A stretch of 64,000 bases of DNA from Ascidiimonas meishanensis (GTDB lineage Bacteria > Bacteroidota > Bacteroidia > Flavobacteriales > Flavobacteriaceae), in assembly GCF_037782385.1 (NCBI RefSeq), contig NZ_JBBEXD010000001.1, positions 62,001-126,000 on the forward strand, given 5' to 3'. Within the stretch, counting starts at the first letter, position 1, and each line of letters begins with the position of its first letter. The notes below the pieces were generated by a model. The model had not been told where the DNA came from and ran no database searches. It was given only the letters and a program-made list of their open reading frames with translations. A program made the translations under genes and the position numbers. Of this stretch, positions 53,760 to 62,507 are shown piece by piece.

Positions 53760-56582
53760 CTAGAACCACTTGCGGGTAAAGAGCCCTAAGAGTGTTCTAG
53801 GGCTTAAGGTCACTATAAAACGTATTTTTTGATCATATCTTTCTTGTCCCACTTCCCAACCATTACTTGAATAAAGCGGAAAATACAATTCAAAATAATC
53901 AGTTAACAGATTGAGGCGGATGCCGGAATCGTATACAAAGCGTGCATTTCTACGATTATCTTTTATAAAACCAACGTCACCATATAATTCAATCCAACGC
54001 CAAACATTAAAGCTTCCATTAGCTGTAACCATCCAGTTATTAGAAAATGGATTTTCTAATTTTGATTTAAATCCGCCTTCAGCAATGATTAATTGTTGAC
54101 TAAATAGACCTGAGTTCTCTGACCTCCCCAGATAGTTAAAATCAAATAAATAATCAGTTGGGCGATCTAACGCGAAGCTGAAAAAATCTGAGTTCGTATT
54201 ATTAAAAATAAATTTTCCCGCAAAAAGTCTTAAATTAAGTTGTCTATTATTTTGATATAATTTACGATACTCAACATTCAAAGCTACTTTGGAAAAATTT
54301 TGAGCGATCTGAAAATCAGTAAACCAAGAAAGGTAATTAATAATTCCATTATTGGAGTAGGAATACCTAGCATTGAGAACACTATAGTCTGGATCTGTTT
54401 CTACATCTGTAGATCTGTCTCTTAATACGTTTACATACCTTAGTGTTACAAATTCTCTTTCATTAGACCGAAAATCGTTTGTTCTAAATCCAAAAGAAAC
54501 AGAAGGTGTAATAGTCATAAACCTTGAGTTTTCTGCAAAATGAAAAGAAGAACCTCTAAGCGCATAGTTTACCCTATAAAGGCTTTTGTTATCTATATTA
54601 TGCCTATATGCAACCACTCCCGAGCCTACTAAAGATTTTTCACCACTAGACCATGAAGGTTGAAGGTCAAAAATAAAGGGTTTGTCTAAAAGCGTTTTGT
54701 TGTGAAAACGCATTCCTACTACGAATTCGTCATAGAAGTTATAGGTAAAAACAGGTACAAAAAATACTTGATTAGCATAGGGGTTTTCAGCATCCTTAAG
54801 TAATTTGAACTGTAATTTTTTATTTCCTGAGAAAAATCCGTTTAATGATTTCCAATTGTCCCGTTGATTAAATTCTGGAATAATCTTATCATAATTTAAC
54901 ACCAATCTTTCTGCACTGTCTCTAGCTATTTGAAATGTCTTTTCTTTATCAATATCCGTAATCCAATATTTGGAAACTACAGAATCATTTTTGATACCGT
55001 ATAAAGAAATAGGTACATTAGTGCCTCTTTTATTTTTAATGGTTACTTGTAATGAATCATTCTCTATCTTCTTTACTTTTCCAATTTTAAAGTCAATCTT
55101 GTTACGAGAATGAATATAGTGATCAAAAAACCAATTAATACTTTTTGGACTTCCCTCTTTCAAATAATCTTCAAAAACATTTGCATCAATGTCTTTAAGC
55201 ATTTGTTCATTGTAAAACTTTTTAATTCTAGGTTCTACATAGTCATGTTCTAAATAATCATTAAGGTATTTTAAACCAATACCTGCTTTGTATTTGCTGG
55301 CTATCTTTTCATTAAATTTCACAAGAGAATCAATTGGGGTGTCTAAGGATTGATCCAGATTTTTTCGTTGCATTAACATGAAGAGAAATGGATACTGGTC
55401 ATTAAACTTCATCTTAGACAAATGAAAAGTATTTATAATAAAGAAATCAGAAACATTCCCTAACAACTTCATATCAGGGTAATGGGTTTCCACATACTTG
55501 ATCATCAAATAGGTTTGAATGGCATCTAACACCCATCTTTCTCCCCTTGGGTCTACGTAAATAGTATTCTCCAACCAGTTATTAAGGGTTGTCTTAAGAA
55601 TTTTCATTTCAAATTGAAAATCTTCAGGAAATGGTCTTAAAAAGGAGGGAAGCTGGTTTAGGCCGTACAATGGATTCTTTTTATATTCTAATTCACTAAC
55701 CAGCAAGCTTTTATGTGGAAAATTTCCCAGATGCTCTGCTATAAAATTAACTACTTTATCTACGGAGACCGCTTTTTGGATATCATCCATATTACGTCCG
55801 TCAAGGTTCGTGATTAATTTTACCTTATCATTTTCATAGAAAGAAAAAGTCTTTGTTTTGTCTAGATGAAGTCTTATATCTGTTCTATTGGTACCCTTTA
55901 AAAGTGCTTGCTTGAAGCCCGTAATTGTGTTGCTTTCAACAACATCTAAATCTGAGGTTAGAAAATAATTTTCTGGATAATTAAAGGTTATTTCATAGTT
56001 TGAATTATAGGTATAAAGATCATCAAGGTTTTTATCACTGTAGAGCTTCCATCCTTCTTCTTGCAGTACTGCAGGGGAGAGATACCAATACCGTAATTTT
56101 ACGTCTCCGTCTTTATTAATGCCATACTTTGTGAATTTACTACTTGGCAAATGAACCGTGTATGATATTTTAATTGGATAATATTCTCCTGGTTTAACAG
56201 GTTCTTCTAGCGGAACTCTTATCAGATCTCCTTCTTTTAAACGACGCCAATCCAAAAACCTGAATTGACGATCTGTCATAGAAATTATTTTTGTAAAACC
56301 TCTTTCTTCATCTTTTGCCAAATGCAAACTCCTATCAAACTCTTCTGCAAACCGATTCGCTAAACCAGTATTTTTACTTGAATATGCATTATTCCAATCT
56401 GAAAGGTATATGGTATAAAGCGTTTGTCCTGTAACATTTTGAAATACAATTTCCTGTTGAATATTGATTGTTTTCTGATCTTCATGAAAAGTAGCTGTTA
56501 TTTTATGCTTATTTTGAGCATATAGAGAGCTTACCATTAAAAGCAGGACAAGGGAACGATATGTTTTTATGAGATCCAACAA
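53760..56582 (-). CDS. Inactive M1-peptidase-like domain fused to an outer-membrane beta-barrel
   Basis: The 940-residue protein has a signal peptide (about 1-22, SSLYAQ), an M1-like saddle domain (about 25-240), an M1-like central domain (about 250-500) and a C-terminal region of alternating strands ending in Phe (about 590-940; for example FTYNFYDEFVVGMRFH, LVGSGVVAYRHNI, YALRGSSFHF, RFIVTLSPRTLLGLFTRKWF), as expected of an outer-membrane barrel. Where the active enzyme at 33.6 kb has HELAH and Glu, this one has KTTLN (330-334) and Asp353, with the same 19-residue spacing; all three zinc ligands are lost, and GMEN reads GLNQ. It therefore cannot be a zinc peptidase by this site. Its role is unknown: surface scaffold, binding or transport. 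Confidence 0.8.
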   Translation of the reverse strand: MLDLIKTYRSLVLLLMVSSLYAQNKHKITATFHEDQKTINIQQEIVFQNVTGQTLYTIYLSDWNNAYSSKNTGLANRFAEEFDRSLHLAKDEERGFTKIISMTDRQFRFLDWRRLKEGDLIRVPLEEPVKPGEYYPIKISYTVHLPSSKFTKYGINKDGDVKLRYWYLSPAVLQEEGWKLYSDKNLDDLYTYNSNYEITFNYPENYFLTSDLDVVESNTITGFKQALLKGTNRTDIRLHLDKTKTFSFYENDKVKLITNLDGRNMDDIQKAVSVDKVVNFIAEHLGNFPHKSLLVSELEYKKNPLYGLNQLPSFLRPFPEDFQFEMKILKTTLNNWLENTIYVDPRGERWVLDAIQTYLMIKYVETHYPDMKLLGNVSDFFIINTFHLSKMKFNDQYPFLFMLMQRKNLDQSLDTPIDSLVKFNEKIASKYKAGIGLKYLNDYLEHDYVEPRIKKFYNEQMLKDIDANVFEDYLKEGSPKSINWFFDHYIHSRNKIDFKIGKVKKIENDSLQVTIKNKRGTNVPISLYGIKNDSVVSKYWITDIDKEKTFQIARDSAERLVLNYDKIIPEFNQRDNWKSLNGFFSGNKKLQFKLLKDAENPYANQVFFVPVFTYNFYDEFVVGMRFHNKTLLDKPFIFDLQPSWSSGEKSLVGSGVVAYRHNIDNKSLYRVNYALRGSSFHFAENSRFMTITPSVSFGFRTNDFRSNEREFVTLRYVNVLRDRSTDVETDPDYSVLNARYSYSNNGIINYLSWFTDFQIAQNFSKVALNVEYRKLYQNNRQLNLRLFAGKFIFNNTNSDFFSFALDRPTDYLFDFNYLGRSENSGLFSQQLIIAEGGFKSKLENPFSNNWMVTANGSFNVWRWIELYGDVGFIKDNRRNARFVYDSGIRLNLLTDYFELYFPLYSSNGWEVGQERYDQKIRFIVTLSPRTLLGLFTRKWF

Positions 56583-56688
56583 TCTAATTAAATTCTGTAA
56601 AAGTTTTGGGATTACTAATTATTCAACAAGACTAACTAACTTTAAAAGCCATTTAAGTACTTTTCATACTATTTGTTTAAAAATCAAA

Positions 56689-57378
56689 TTAAAAATTAGG
56701 ACTGAGATTGTATTTACCATAAAAAGAATCTAGTACATCAATCACTTCTTCCTCGGTATCTACAATTTTAATTAAATCTAAATCTCCGGCACTTATATTT
56801 TGATAGCGATCTAATAAAACCGATTTAATCCATTCAAGGAGTCCTCCCCAAAAATCGCTTCCTACTAAAATAATAGGAAACTTACCAATTTTCTTTGTCT
56901 GGATTAGTGTAATTGCCTCAAAAAGTTCATCCAAAGTACCAAAGCCTCCTGGCATAACCACAAATCCTTGAGAATATTTAACAAACATTACTTTACGCAC
57001 AAAAAAGTAATCAAAATTAAGGTTTTTATCACTGTCTATATAAGGATTATCGTGCTGCTCAAAGGGTAGATATATATTGAGCCCTACAGAGGTTCCCCCT
57101 CCCAAATGAGCCCCTTTATTTCCAGCTTCCATAATACCAGGACCTCCACCAGTGATAACGCCATAACCTGCTTCCACAATCTTTTGCGCTACACTTTCTG
57201 CTAATTTATAGTATTTATGATCTGGTTTTGTTCTTGCAGAACCAAAAATAGAAACACACGGACCAATACGACTCATTTTCTCAAAACCATTGACAAACTC
57301 TCCCATGATTTTAAAAATAGCCCATGAATCATTCGTCTTAATTTCATTCCATCCTTTTGAATGCTGCTCTTTCCTCAT
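56689..57378 (-). CDS. LOG-family nucleotide hydrolase-like protein
   Basis: The 229-residue protein belongs to the LOG/YvdD family (TIGR00730-like): VSIFGSARTKPDHKYYKLAESVA, GYGVITGGGPGIMEAGNKGAH, RKVMFVKYSQGFVVMPGGFGTLDELFEA with the PGGxGTxxE phosphoribohydrolase motif intact. Members release the base from nucleoside monophosphates (cytokinin activation in plants, nucleotide clearance elsewhere). The N-terminal 35 residues (KGWNEIKTNDSWAIFKIMGEF) are an extension common to longer bacterial members. It starts 24 bases after uvrA on the same strand and is likely cotranscribed. Confidence 0.9.
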   Translation of the reverse strand: MRKEQHSKGWNEIKTNDSWAIFKIMGEFVNGFEKMSRIGPCVSIFGSARTKPDHKYYKLAESVAQKIVEAGYGVITGGGPGIMEAGNKGAHLGGGTSVGLNIYLPFEQHDNPYIDSDKNLNFDYFFVRKVMFVKYSQGFVVMPGGFGTLDELFEAITLIQTKKIGKFPIILVGSDFWGGLLEWIKSVLLDRYQNISAGDLDLIKIVDTEEEVIDVLDSFYGKYNLSPNF

Positions 57379-57402
57379 AAATTAATTATTTTTTGATGTG
57401 GT

Positions 57403-60237
57403 CTAAGGTAATTCTTTTTTAAGAAATTTAGCAGTATAGCTTTTAGGATCCTTAGCTACTTTTTCTGGAGTACCTTCAGCTACTACTTCTCCTCCTCCTT
57501 TACCTCCTTCATACCCAATATCAATTATATAATCTACCGTTTTAATAACGTCTAAATTATGTTCAATTATGAGCACTGTGTTGCCTTTATCTACCAGTTT
57601 ATTTAAAACCTCCATCAAAACTCTTATATCTTCAAAATGCAAACCTGTAGTGGGTTCGTCTAGAATATAAAAGGTGTTTCCGGTATCTTTTTTAGAAAGC
57701 TCAGTGGCTAATTTAATTCTTTGCGCTTCACCACCAGATAGAGTTGTAGATTGTTGCCCTAGTGTAATGTATCCTAAACCAACATCTTTAATGGTTTTAA
57801 GTTTACGATGTATTTTTGGAATATTTTCAAAAAATTTAACGGCTTCATCAATAGTCATATTCAATATATCTGAAATTGATTTGCCTTTATAACGAATCTC
57901 TAATGTCTCTCTATTAAAACGTTTCCCTTGACAGGTTTCACATTCAACATAAACATCTGGTAGAAAATTCATTTCAATAACTCTTAAACCTGCTCCCTCG
58001 CAGGTCACACATCTTCCTCCTTTAACATTAAAACTAAAACGCCCTGGTTTGTAGCCTCTTATCATTGCTTCGGGGGTTTTAGTAAATAGCGTACGAATTT
58101 CACTAAAAACGCCTGTATAAGTTGCAGGATTAGATCTGGGAGTTCTTCCAATAGGGGACTGGTTAATATCTATTACCTTATCAATATGCTTTAAGCCTTG
58201 AATACTTTTATAAGGCATGGGTTTCTTTACCGCATTGAAAAAATGAGCATTGAGAATAGGGTATAAGGTTTCATTTATTAGGGTAGATTTACCGCTGCCT
58301 GAAACCCCGGTTACACCAATCATTTTTCCCAACGGCATTTTTACCGTAACATTTTTTAAATTGTTACCAGTGCAGCCTTTTAAAACCAATGTATTTCCGT
58401 TTCCTTTTCTGCGCTTGATGGGAATTTCTATCTGTTTAGTTCCGTTTAAATAATCTGCGGTTAAGGTGTGAAATGTTTTGATTTCTGCGGGGCTTCCCTG
58501 AGAAATAATTTCACCACCGTGTTTTCCTGCTTCTGGACCAATATCTATTACATGATCTGCCTGTTCAATCATATCTTTATCATGCTCTACAACAATAACA
58601 GAATTTCCAAGATCTCTTAAAGCCGTTAATGACTTTATAAGGCGTTCATTATCTCTTTGGTGCAAGCCTATACTAGGTTCATCAAGAATATATAGCACTC
58701 CAACTAATTGAGAACCAATTTGAGTTGCTAATCTAATACGCTGGGCTTCTCCACCTGAAAGCGATTTTGAACTTCTATTCAAAGAAAGATAATCAAGGCC
58801 TACATCTAGTAAAAATCGGATACGGGTATTAATCTCTTTTACCACCTCTTCTGCTATTTTAAGCTGTGTGCCAGAAAGTGATTTAGGTAATTTTGAGAAC
58901 CAGTTGCCTAAGTCTGAGATATCCATTTCAGCAAGTTCTGCGATATTCTTTTTATTAACCTTAAAGTTTAGCGATTCCTTTTTTAGTCTTGAACCATCAC
59001 AAACAGGGCATCTATTCTTATCCATGAACCCTTTTGCCCATCTTTTTATACTAGTAGAACTACTTTCGTTAAACTGATTGGTAATAAAGCTTATAATTCC
59101 TTCAAATTCAATTTTATAATCTTTAGTAACTCCTAAAGTCTTAGATGCTACCGAAAATCGTTCATTTCCTCCATGTAAAATTACTTGCATTGCATCTGTT
59201 GGAATTTTATCAATAGGATCAGTCAACTTAAAATTAAAACGTTCTGCTATAGTTTCTAGCTGTTTGAACATCCATGATTTTTTGTACGCTCCCAAGGGTT
59301 CAATACCACCAGCTTTAATACTTCTTTTGTTGTCTGGAATTACCTTATCAATATTTACTTCATGAACAGTTCCCAATCCACTGCATTTAGAACACATACC
59401 TTTAGGCGAATTGAAAGAAAATGTATTAGGTTCTGGTTTTGGATACGAAATACCAGATGAAGGACACATTAAATTACGACTAAAGTAACGAACTTCCTTA
59501 GAATCATGATCAATAATCATTAACACATCATCTCCGTGATACATAGCTGTGTTGATGGTTTCCATTAGTCGTTTCTGCACTTCTTCAGATGCCGGATTCA
59601 CCTGCAATCTATCAATTACAATTTCAATATCATGAGTTTTATACCGATCTGCTTTCATCCCCTTTTCGATGTCTCTAATTTCGCCGTCTAACCTGACTTT
59701 TACAAAACCCTGTTTTGATATTTGTTCAAAAAGTTCTCTGTAGTGTCCTTTTCGAGAACGAATTACAGGCGATAAAACATTAATTCTTTTTCCTGAAAAA
59801 TCCTGAAAAATCAGCTCTTTAATTTGCTCATCACTATAACTGACCATTTTTTCGCCCGTATTGTAACTGTAAGCATCAGCCGCCCTAGCAAAAAGGAGTC
59901 GTAGAAAATCATAAATTTCAGTAATAGTTCCTACAGTAGATCTGGGAGATTTAGAAGTTGTTTTTTGCTCAATGGCAATAACAGGAGAAAGACCATCTAT
60001 TTTATCCACATCAGGACGCTCTAATCCTCCTAAAAATTGTCGTGCATAGGCAGAGAAGGTTTCTATGTATCTTCGCTGACCTTCTGCATAGATCGTGTCA
60101 AAAGCAAGTGATGACTTTCCACTACCGGAAAGCCCCGTAATCACCACTAAACGTTCTCTAGGAATGGTTACGTCAATGTTTTTTAAATTGTGCTCTCTGG
60201 CACCTCTTACCTCAATATATTCTTCGTAATTTGTCAT
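57403..60237 (-). CDS. uvrA: Excinuclease ABC subunit A
   Basis: The 944-residue protein (from MTNYEEYI) is a full-length UvrA with two ABC modules: GLSGSGKSSLAFDT and GVSGSGKSTLINET Walker A motifs, signatures LSGGEAQRIRLA and LSGGEAQRIKLA, and the C-terminal zinc module CVTCEGAG...CETCQGKRF. The first zinc site reads Cys258-Pro-Ser-Ser261 then Cys282-x-x-Cys285, so one Cys of the usual four is Ser. It recognises damaged DNA with UvrB in nucleotide excision repair. An in-frame ATG 18 bases upstream exists, but the chosen start fits the family. It is followed by the LOG gene. Confidence 0.96.
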   Translation of the reverse strand: MTNYEEYIEVRGAREHNLKNIDVTIPRERLVVITGLSGSGKSSLAFDTIYAEGQRRYIETFSAYARQFLGGLERPDVDKIDGLSPVIAIEQKTTSKSPRSTVGTITEIYDFLRLLFARAADAYSYNTGEKMVSYSDEQIKELIFQDFSGKRINVLSPVIRSRKGHYRELFEQISKQGFVKVRLDGEIRDIEKGMKADRYKTHDIEIVIDRLQVNPASEEVQKRLMETINTAMYHGDDVLMIIDHDSKEVRYFSRNLMCPSSGISYPKPEPNTFSFNSPKGMCSKCSGLGTVHEVNIDKVIPDNKRSIKAGGIEPLGAYKKSWMFKQLETIAERFNFKLTDPIDKIPTDAMQVILHGGNERFSVASKTLGVTKDYKIEFEGIISFITNQFNESSSTSIKRWAKGFMDKNRCPVCDGSRLKKESLNFKVNKKNIAELAEMDISDLGNWFSKLPKSLSGTQLKIAEEVVKEINTRIRFLLDVGLDYLSLNRSSKSLSGGEAQRIRLATQIGSQLVGVLYILDEPSIGLHQRDNERLIKSLTALRDLGNSVIVVEHDKDMIEQADHVIDIGPEAGKHGGEIISQGSPAEIKTFHTLTADYLNGTKQIEIPIKRRKGNGNTLVLKGCTGNNLKNVTVKMPLGKMIGVTGVSGSGKSTLINETLYPILNAHFFNAVKKPMPYKSIQGLKHIDKVIDINQSPIGRTPRSNPATYTGVFSEIRTLFTKTPEAMIRGYKPGRFSFNVKGGRCVTCEGAGLRVIEMNFLPDVYVECETCQGKRFNRETLEIRYKGKSISDILNMTIDEAVKFFENIPKIHRKLKTIKDVGLGYITLGQQSTTLSGGEAQRIKLATELSKKDTGNTFYILDEPTTGLHFEDIRVLMEVLNKLVDKGNTVLIIEHNLDVIKTVDYIIDIGYEGGKGGGEVVAEGTPEKVAKDPKSYTAKFLKKELP

Positions 60238-60252
60238 AGCAATACAAAGTTG

Positions 60253-60260
60253 CAAAAGTA
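60253..60260 (-). promoter_or_regulatory. Candidate -7 box for uvrA
   Basis: The minus strand reads TACTTTTG, 15 bases before the uvrA start codon used here. The -33 region (about 60278-60284) is T-rich but has no TTG. The box would favour the ATG at 60237 over the one at 60255. Confidence 0.4.
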
Positions 60261-60305
60261 CAGTTTTGAGAGCTATAAAGAAAGCTGTGGTGGCTTAGAA
60301 TTTTG

Positions 60306-61010
60306 TTAATTATAGGTTTCTAAATTATCTATTTTTAGATTAAAAAATAAGATTTTATGAGAAGTAGCTAAAAGGATTCCAGTTTTGGTTTTTTTCCATT
60401 CATCCCAACTTGCTTCCAGCCCTCCAATTGGTATAATACTTACCCACATTTTAAAGTTTACAGGACGTCCATTCTCATCAATACGCCATAAATAGGAATC
60501 ACCTGGTGTACTGCCTCCTTTAGTATAAGTAATCAATAATCCCTTATTGCCATCTTTCAAATTCACTAATTTTCTGGTAACACCTGTGTCAAAAAGTTTA
60601 AAAGGTGCTATTAACCAAAACGAGTCGTTATTAAAATAATCAATTGCTTTGTTGATTAATTCAGATTTTTCTTTTTGTGCAAGCGCACCTGATGGTGATA
60701 ATACCTCACTTTTCTCTTTTTGTTTTAAATCAAGGGATACCTTGTTACCTCCCCATTTCACAATAACATTTTCCTCTTTTTTATTCCAGATATAATGATG
60801 TTCTCCGGGAAAAGACCATTCTATAATCGCCGTTTTTTTGAATGCATCATAATAAAGATTTTCTTGGATTTTCAAGGCTAACCTATCTGCTTCTTCACCT
60901 TCAATTCCCTCTGGTAATTTTTCATCTAAAACAAAAAAGGTTACTGTTAACAGCACTCCAAGGAAAATAAGCGTCAGAAAAATCCATTTAAAAAATTTTT
61001 TCACCATCAA
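60306..61010 (-). CDS. Uncharacterised membrane-anchored protein
   Basis: The 234-residue protein has one N-terminal membrane segment (about 9-27, WIFLTLIFLGVLLTVTFFV), then a periplasmic mixed domain with Trp-rich strands: TAIIEWSFPGEHHYIWNKKEENVIVKWGG (in part), DSFWLIAPFKLFDTGVTRK and GDSYLWRIDENGRPVNFKMWVSIIPIGGLEASW. It may be a bitopic or lipid-associated envelope protein; I know no named domain for it. It lies 68 bases ahead of uvrA on the same strand and divergent from the small SH3-like gene, with 56 bases between. Confidence 0.75.
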   Translation of the reverse strand: MMVKKFFKWIFLTLIFLGVLLTVTFFVLDEKLPEGIEGEEADRLALKIQENLYYDAFKKTAIIEWSFPGEHHYIWNKKEENVIVKWGGNKVSLDLKQKEKSEVLSPSGALAQKEKSELINKAIDYFNNDSFWLIAPFKLFDTGVTRKLVNLKDGNKGLLITYTKGGSTPGDSYLWRIDENGRPVNFKMWVSIIPIGGLEASWDEWKKTKTGILLATSHKILFFNLKIDNLETYN

Positions 61011-61066
61011 GTAACTCTTTTATTATAGATTAACTAATTTTATGCTACTAATTTACTGCATTAAAG

Positions 61067-61597
61067 ATGAAACTACTAGGTATTGGATCAAGGATTAATC
61101 ATCCAGAATATGGTCAAGGGGTGGTAACCAATGTTACTGCTATTCACTATTGGGTTACTTTTATTGAAAAAGGTTTGGAAACTATTGCCATTGACGATTC
61201 TTTTGAAGTAATTGAAACTTTGGAAGATGATGTTGACACAGTTAGTTTTTATGAGATTGAAAAAAGTCTTCGTTCTATTTTAAAAAGATGGAGTGACGTG
61301 AGCGAAGTCACCCCTATAGCTGATAAGTTTAAAGGAGGGAAACTGATTCTTGAACCTTCTAATACAGAGCTGAAAAGCCATGAGGTGCCTATTGATACTT
61401 TTTTTAACAAAATTATTATGGTGAGAGACCGTTTACGAGTCATGGAACAAAAAATTAATTCTAGCAACTTAGAGAATAGTGAAAAAATAGACCTTCAGCA
61501 ATATCTCAGCCGCATCTATGGCAGCCTTACTACCTTCAATGTTTTATTCAAGAATAAATCAGAAGTATTTGTTGGCGCTGGTAAACGAAAAGATTAA
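61067..61597 (+). CDS. Small protein with N-terminal SH3/Tudor-like motif
   Basis: The 176-residue protein begins LGIGSRINHPEYGQGVV (4-20), which resembles the SH3/Tudor-like tail of the UvrD/PcrA in this window (GSRIAHSRFGNGVV) and CarD/TRCF-type RNA polymerase contact domains. The rest is acidic then helical: LEDDVDTVSFYEIEKSLRSILKRW, and a final coiled-coil-like part (about 105-160, FNKIIMVRDRLRVMEQKI). There is no enzyme motif. A nucleic-acid- or polymerase-binding adaptor is inferred. Its end overlaps the convergent ATP-grasp gene by four bases. Confidence 0.75.
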   Translation: MKLLGIGSRINHPEYGQGVVTNVTAIHYWVTFIEKGLETIAIDDSFEVIETLEDDVDTVSFYEIEKSLRSILKRWSDVSEVTPIADKFKGGKLILEPSNTELKSHEVPIDTFFNKIIMVRDRLRVMEQKINSSNLENSEKIDLQQYLSRIYGSLTTFNVLFKNKSEVFVGAGKRKD

Positions 61598-62490
61598 AGG
61601 TTTCTTATAATGGAACGAGCTAATAATGTAGCTGCCTCTGGATGGTATCTAAACCAGAGTTCTGGTTCAATGAGTTCCAGTTCTGAAAGTGCCAATTCGC
61701 CTTCATTATCAGTGAACATATCGACCCTTGCATAAATAGGTTTCTCAATACAATTTTTTACAGCATTCTCCGCAAATTTGATGGCTTTAATTGATGCAGA
61801 ATAATTGTGTACGCTTCCTCCGAAGTCGTCTTGTACCCTAAAGTCACCAGACTTTGCCTTTTTCAAAATAGCATGACTATATTTTCCATTAATAATCATT
61901 AAAGACAATTCCCCTTCGTTTATAATTTCATGTTGAAAGGGTTGCAGCATCATTGCTTCTTGCTTAAGTAATTGTTCTAATAGCCTTTCATATTGATGTG
62001 AATTTTCCAGAGAAACTCGGTAAGTATGTCTGGCAGCGCCAGAAACACAGGGCTTTAAAACAGCATCATACCAATCGGTATTTTGAATTAGATCATATAA
62101 AGAAATACTTTCACCTTTTTCAATAAATCGGGTAGGAGTGATACGTACCCCTTTTTTCTGAAGGTCTAATAAATAGTGTTTATCAATATTCCAACGAATA
62201 AGTTTTTCCGAATTGAACAATCTTGTAAGTTTACTTACAGTATTAAGCCAATTAGAAAACTCGTTAAACCTATCAAAATAGTCCCAGGTAGTTCTAAAAA
62301 GTATTGATTTAGCAGAGGACCAATTAAAATTAGGATCATCCCATGATTTTCTTGTTACAATTAATCCTTCTTTTTTTAATGCCGCTACCACCAAATTATC
62401 TTCTAAAAGAACATTTTTTGTATACGTATCTATTTTTTTTGGTGATATCCATCTGCAATCTGTTAACACCACTACATCTATTAATTTCAT
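61594..62490 (-). CDS. ATP-grasp domain protein
   Basis: The protein (298 residues from MKLIDVV) has ATP-grasp features: an N-terminal alpha/beta part (VVVLTDCRW, ILFRTTWDYF), a lid region YDAVLKPCVSGAARHTYRV with the phosphate-binding Lys and Gly-rich turn, MLQPFQHEIINEGELSLMIINGKYSHAILKK, and the metal-binding YARVDMF...LSELELIEPELWF (acidic residues). It resembles glutathione-synthetase-like ligases that form amide bonds with ATP. Substrate unknown. It follows the gamma-glutamyltransferase gene by 17 bases (or overlaps it if a TTG at 62511 is used), so both may work on gamma-glutamyl or peptide compounds (inference). Confidence 0.85.
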   Translation of the reverse strand: MKLIDVVVLTDCRWISPKKIDTYTKNVLLEDNLVVAALKKEGLIVTRKSWDDPNFNWSSAKSILFRTTWDYFDRFNEFSNWLNTVSKLTRLFNSEKLIRWNIDKHYLLDLQKKGVRITPTRFIEKGESISLYDLIQNTDWYDAVLKPCVSGAARHTYRVSLENSHQYERLLEQLLKQEAMMLQPFQHEIINEGELSLMIINGKYSHAILKKAKSGDFRVQDDFGGSVHNYSASIKAIKFAENAVKNCIEKPIYARVDMFTDNEGELALSELELIEPELWFRYHPEAATLLARSIIRNL

Positions 62491-62507
62491 ATCAATGTTG
62501 ATGTTAA

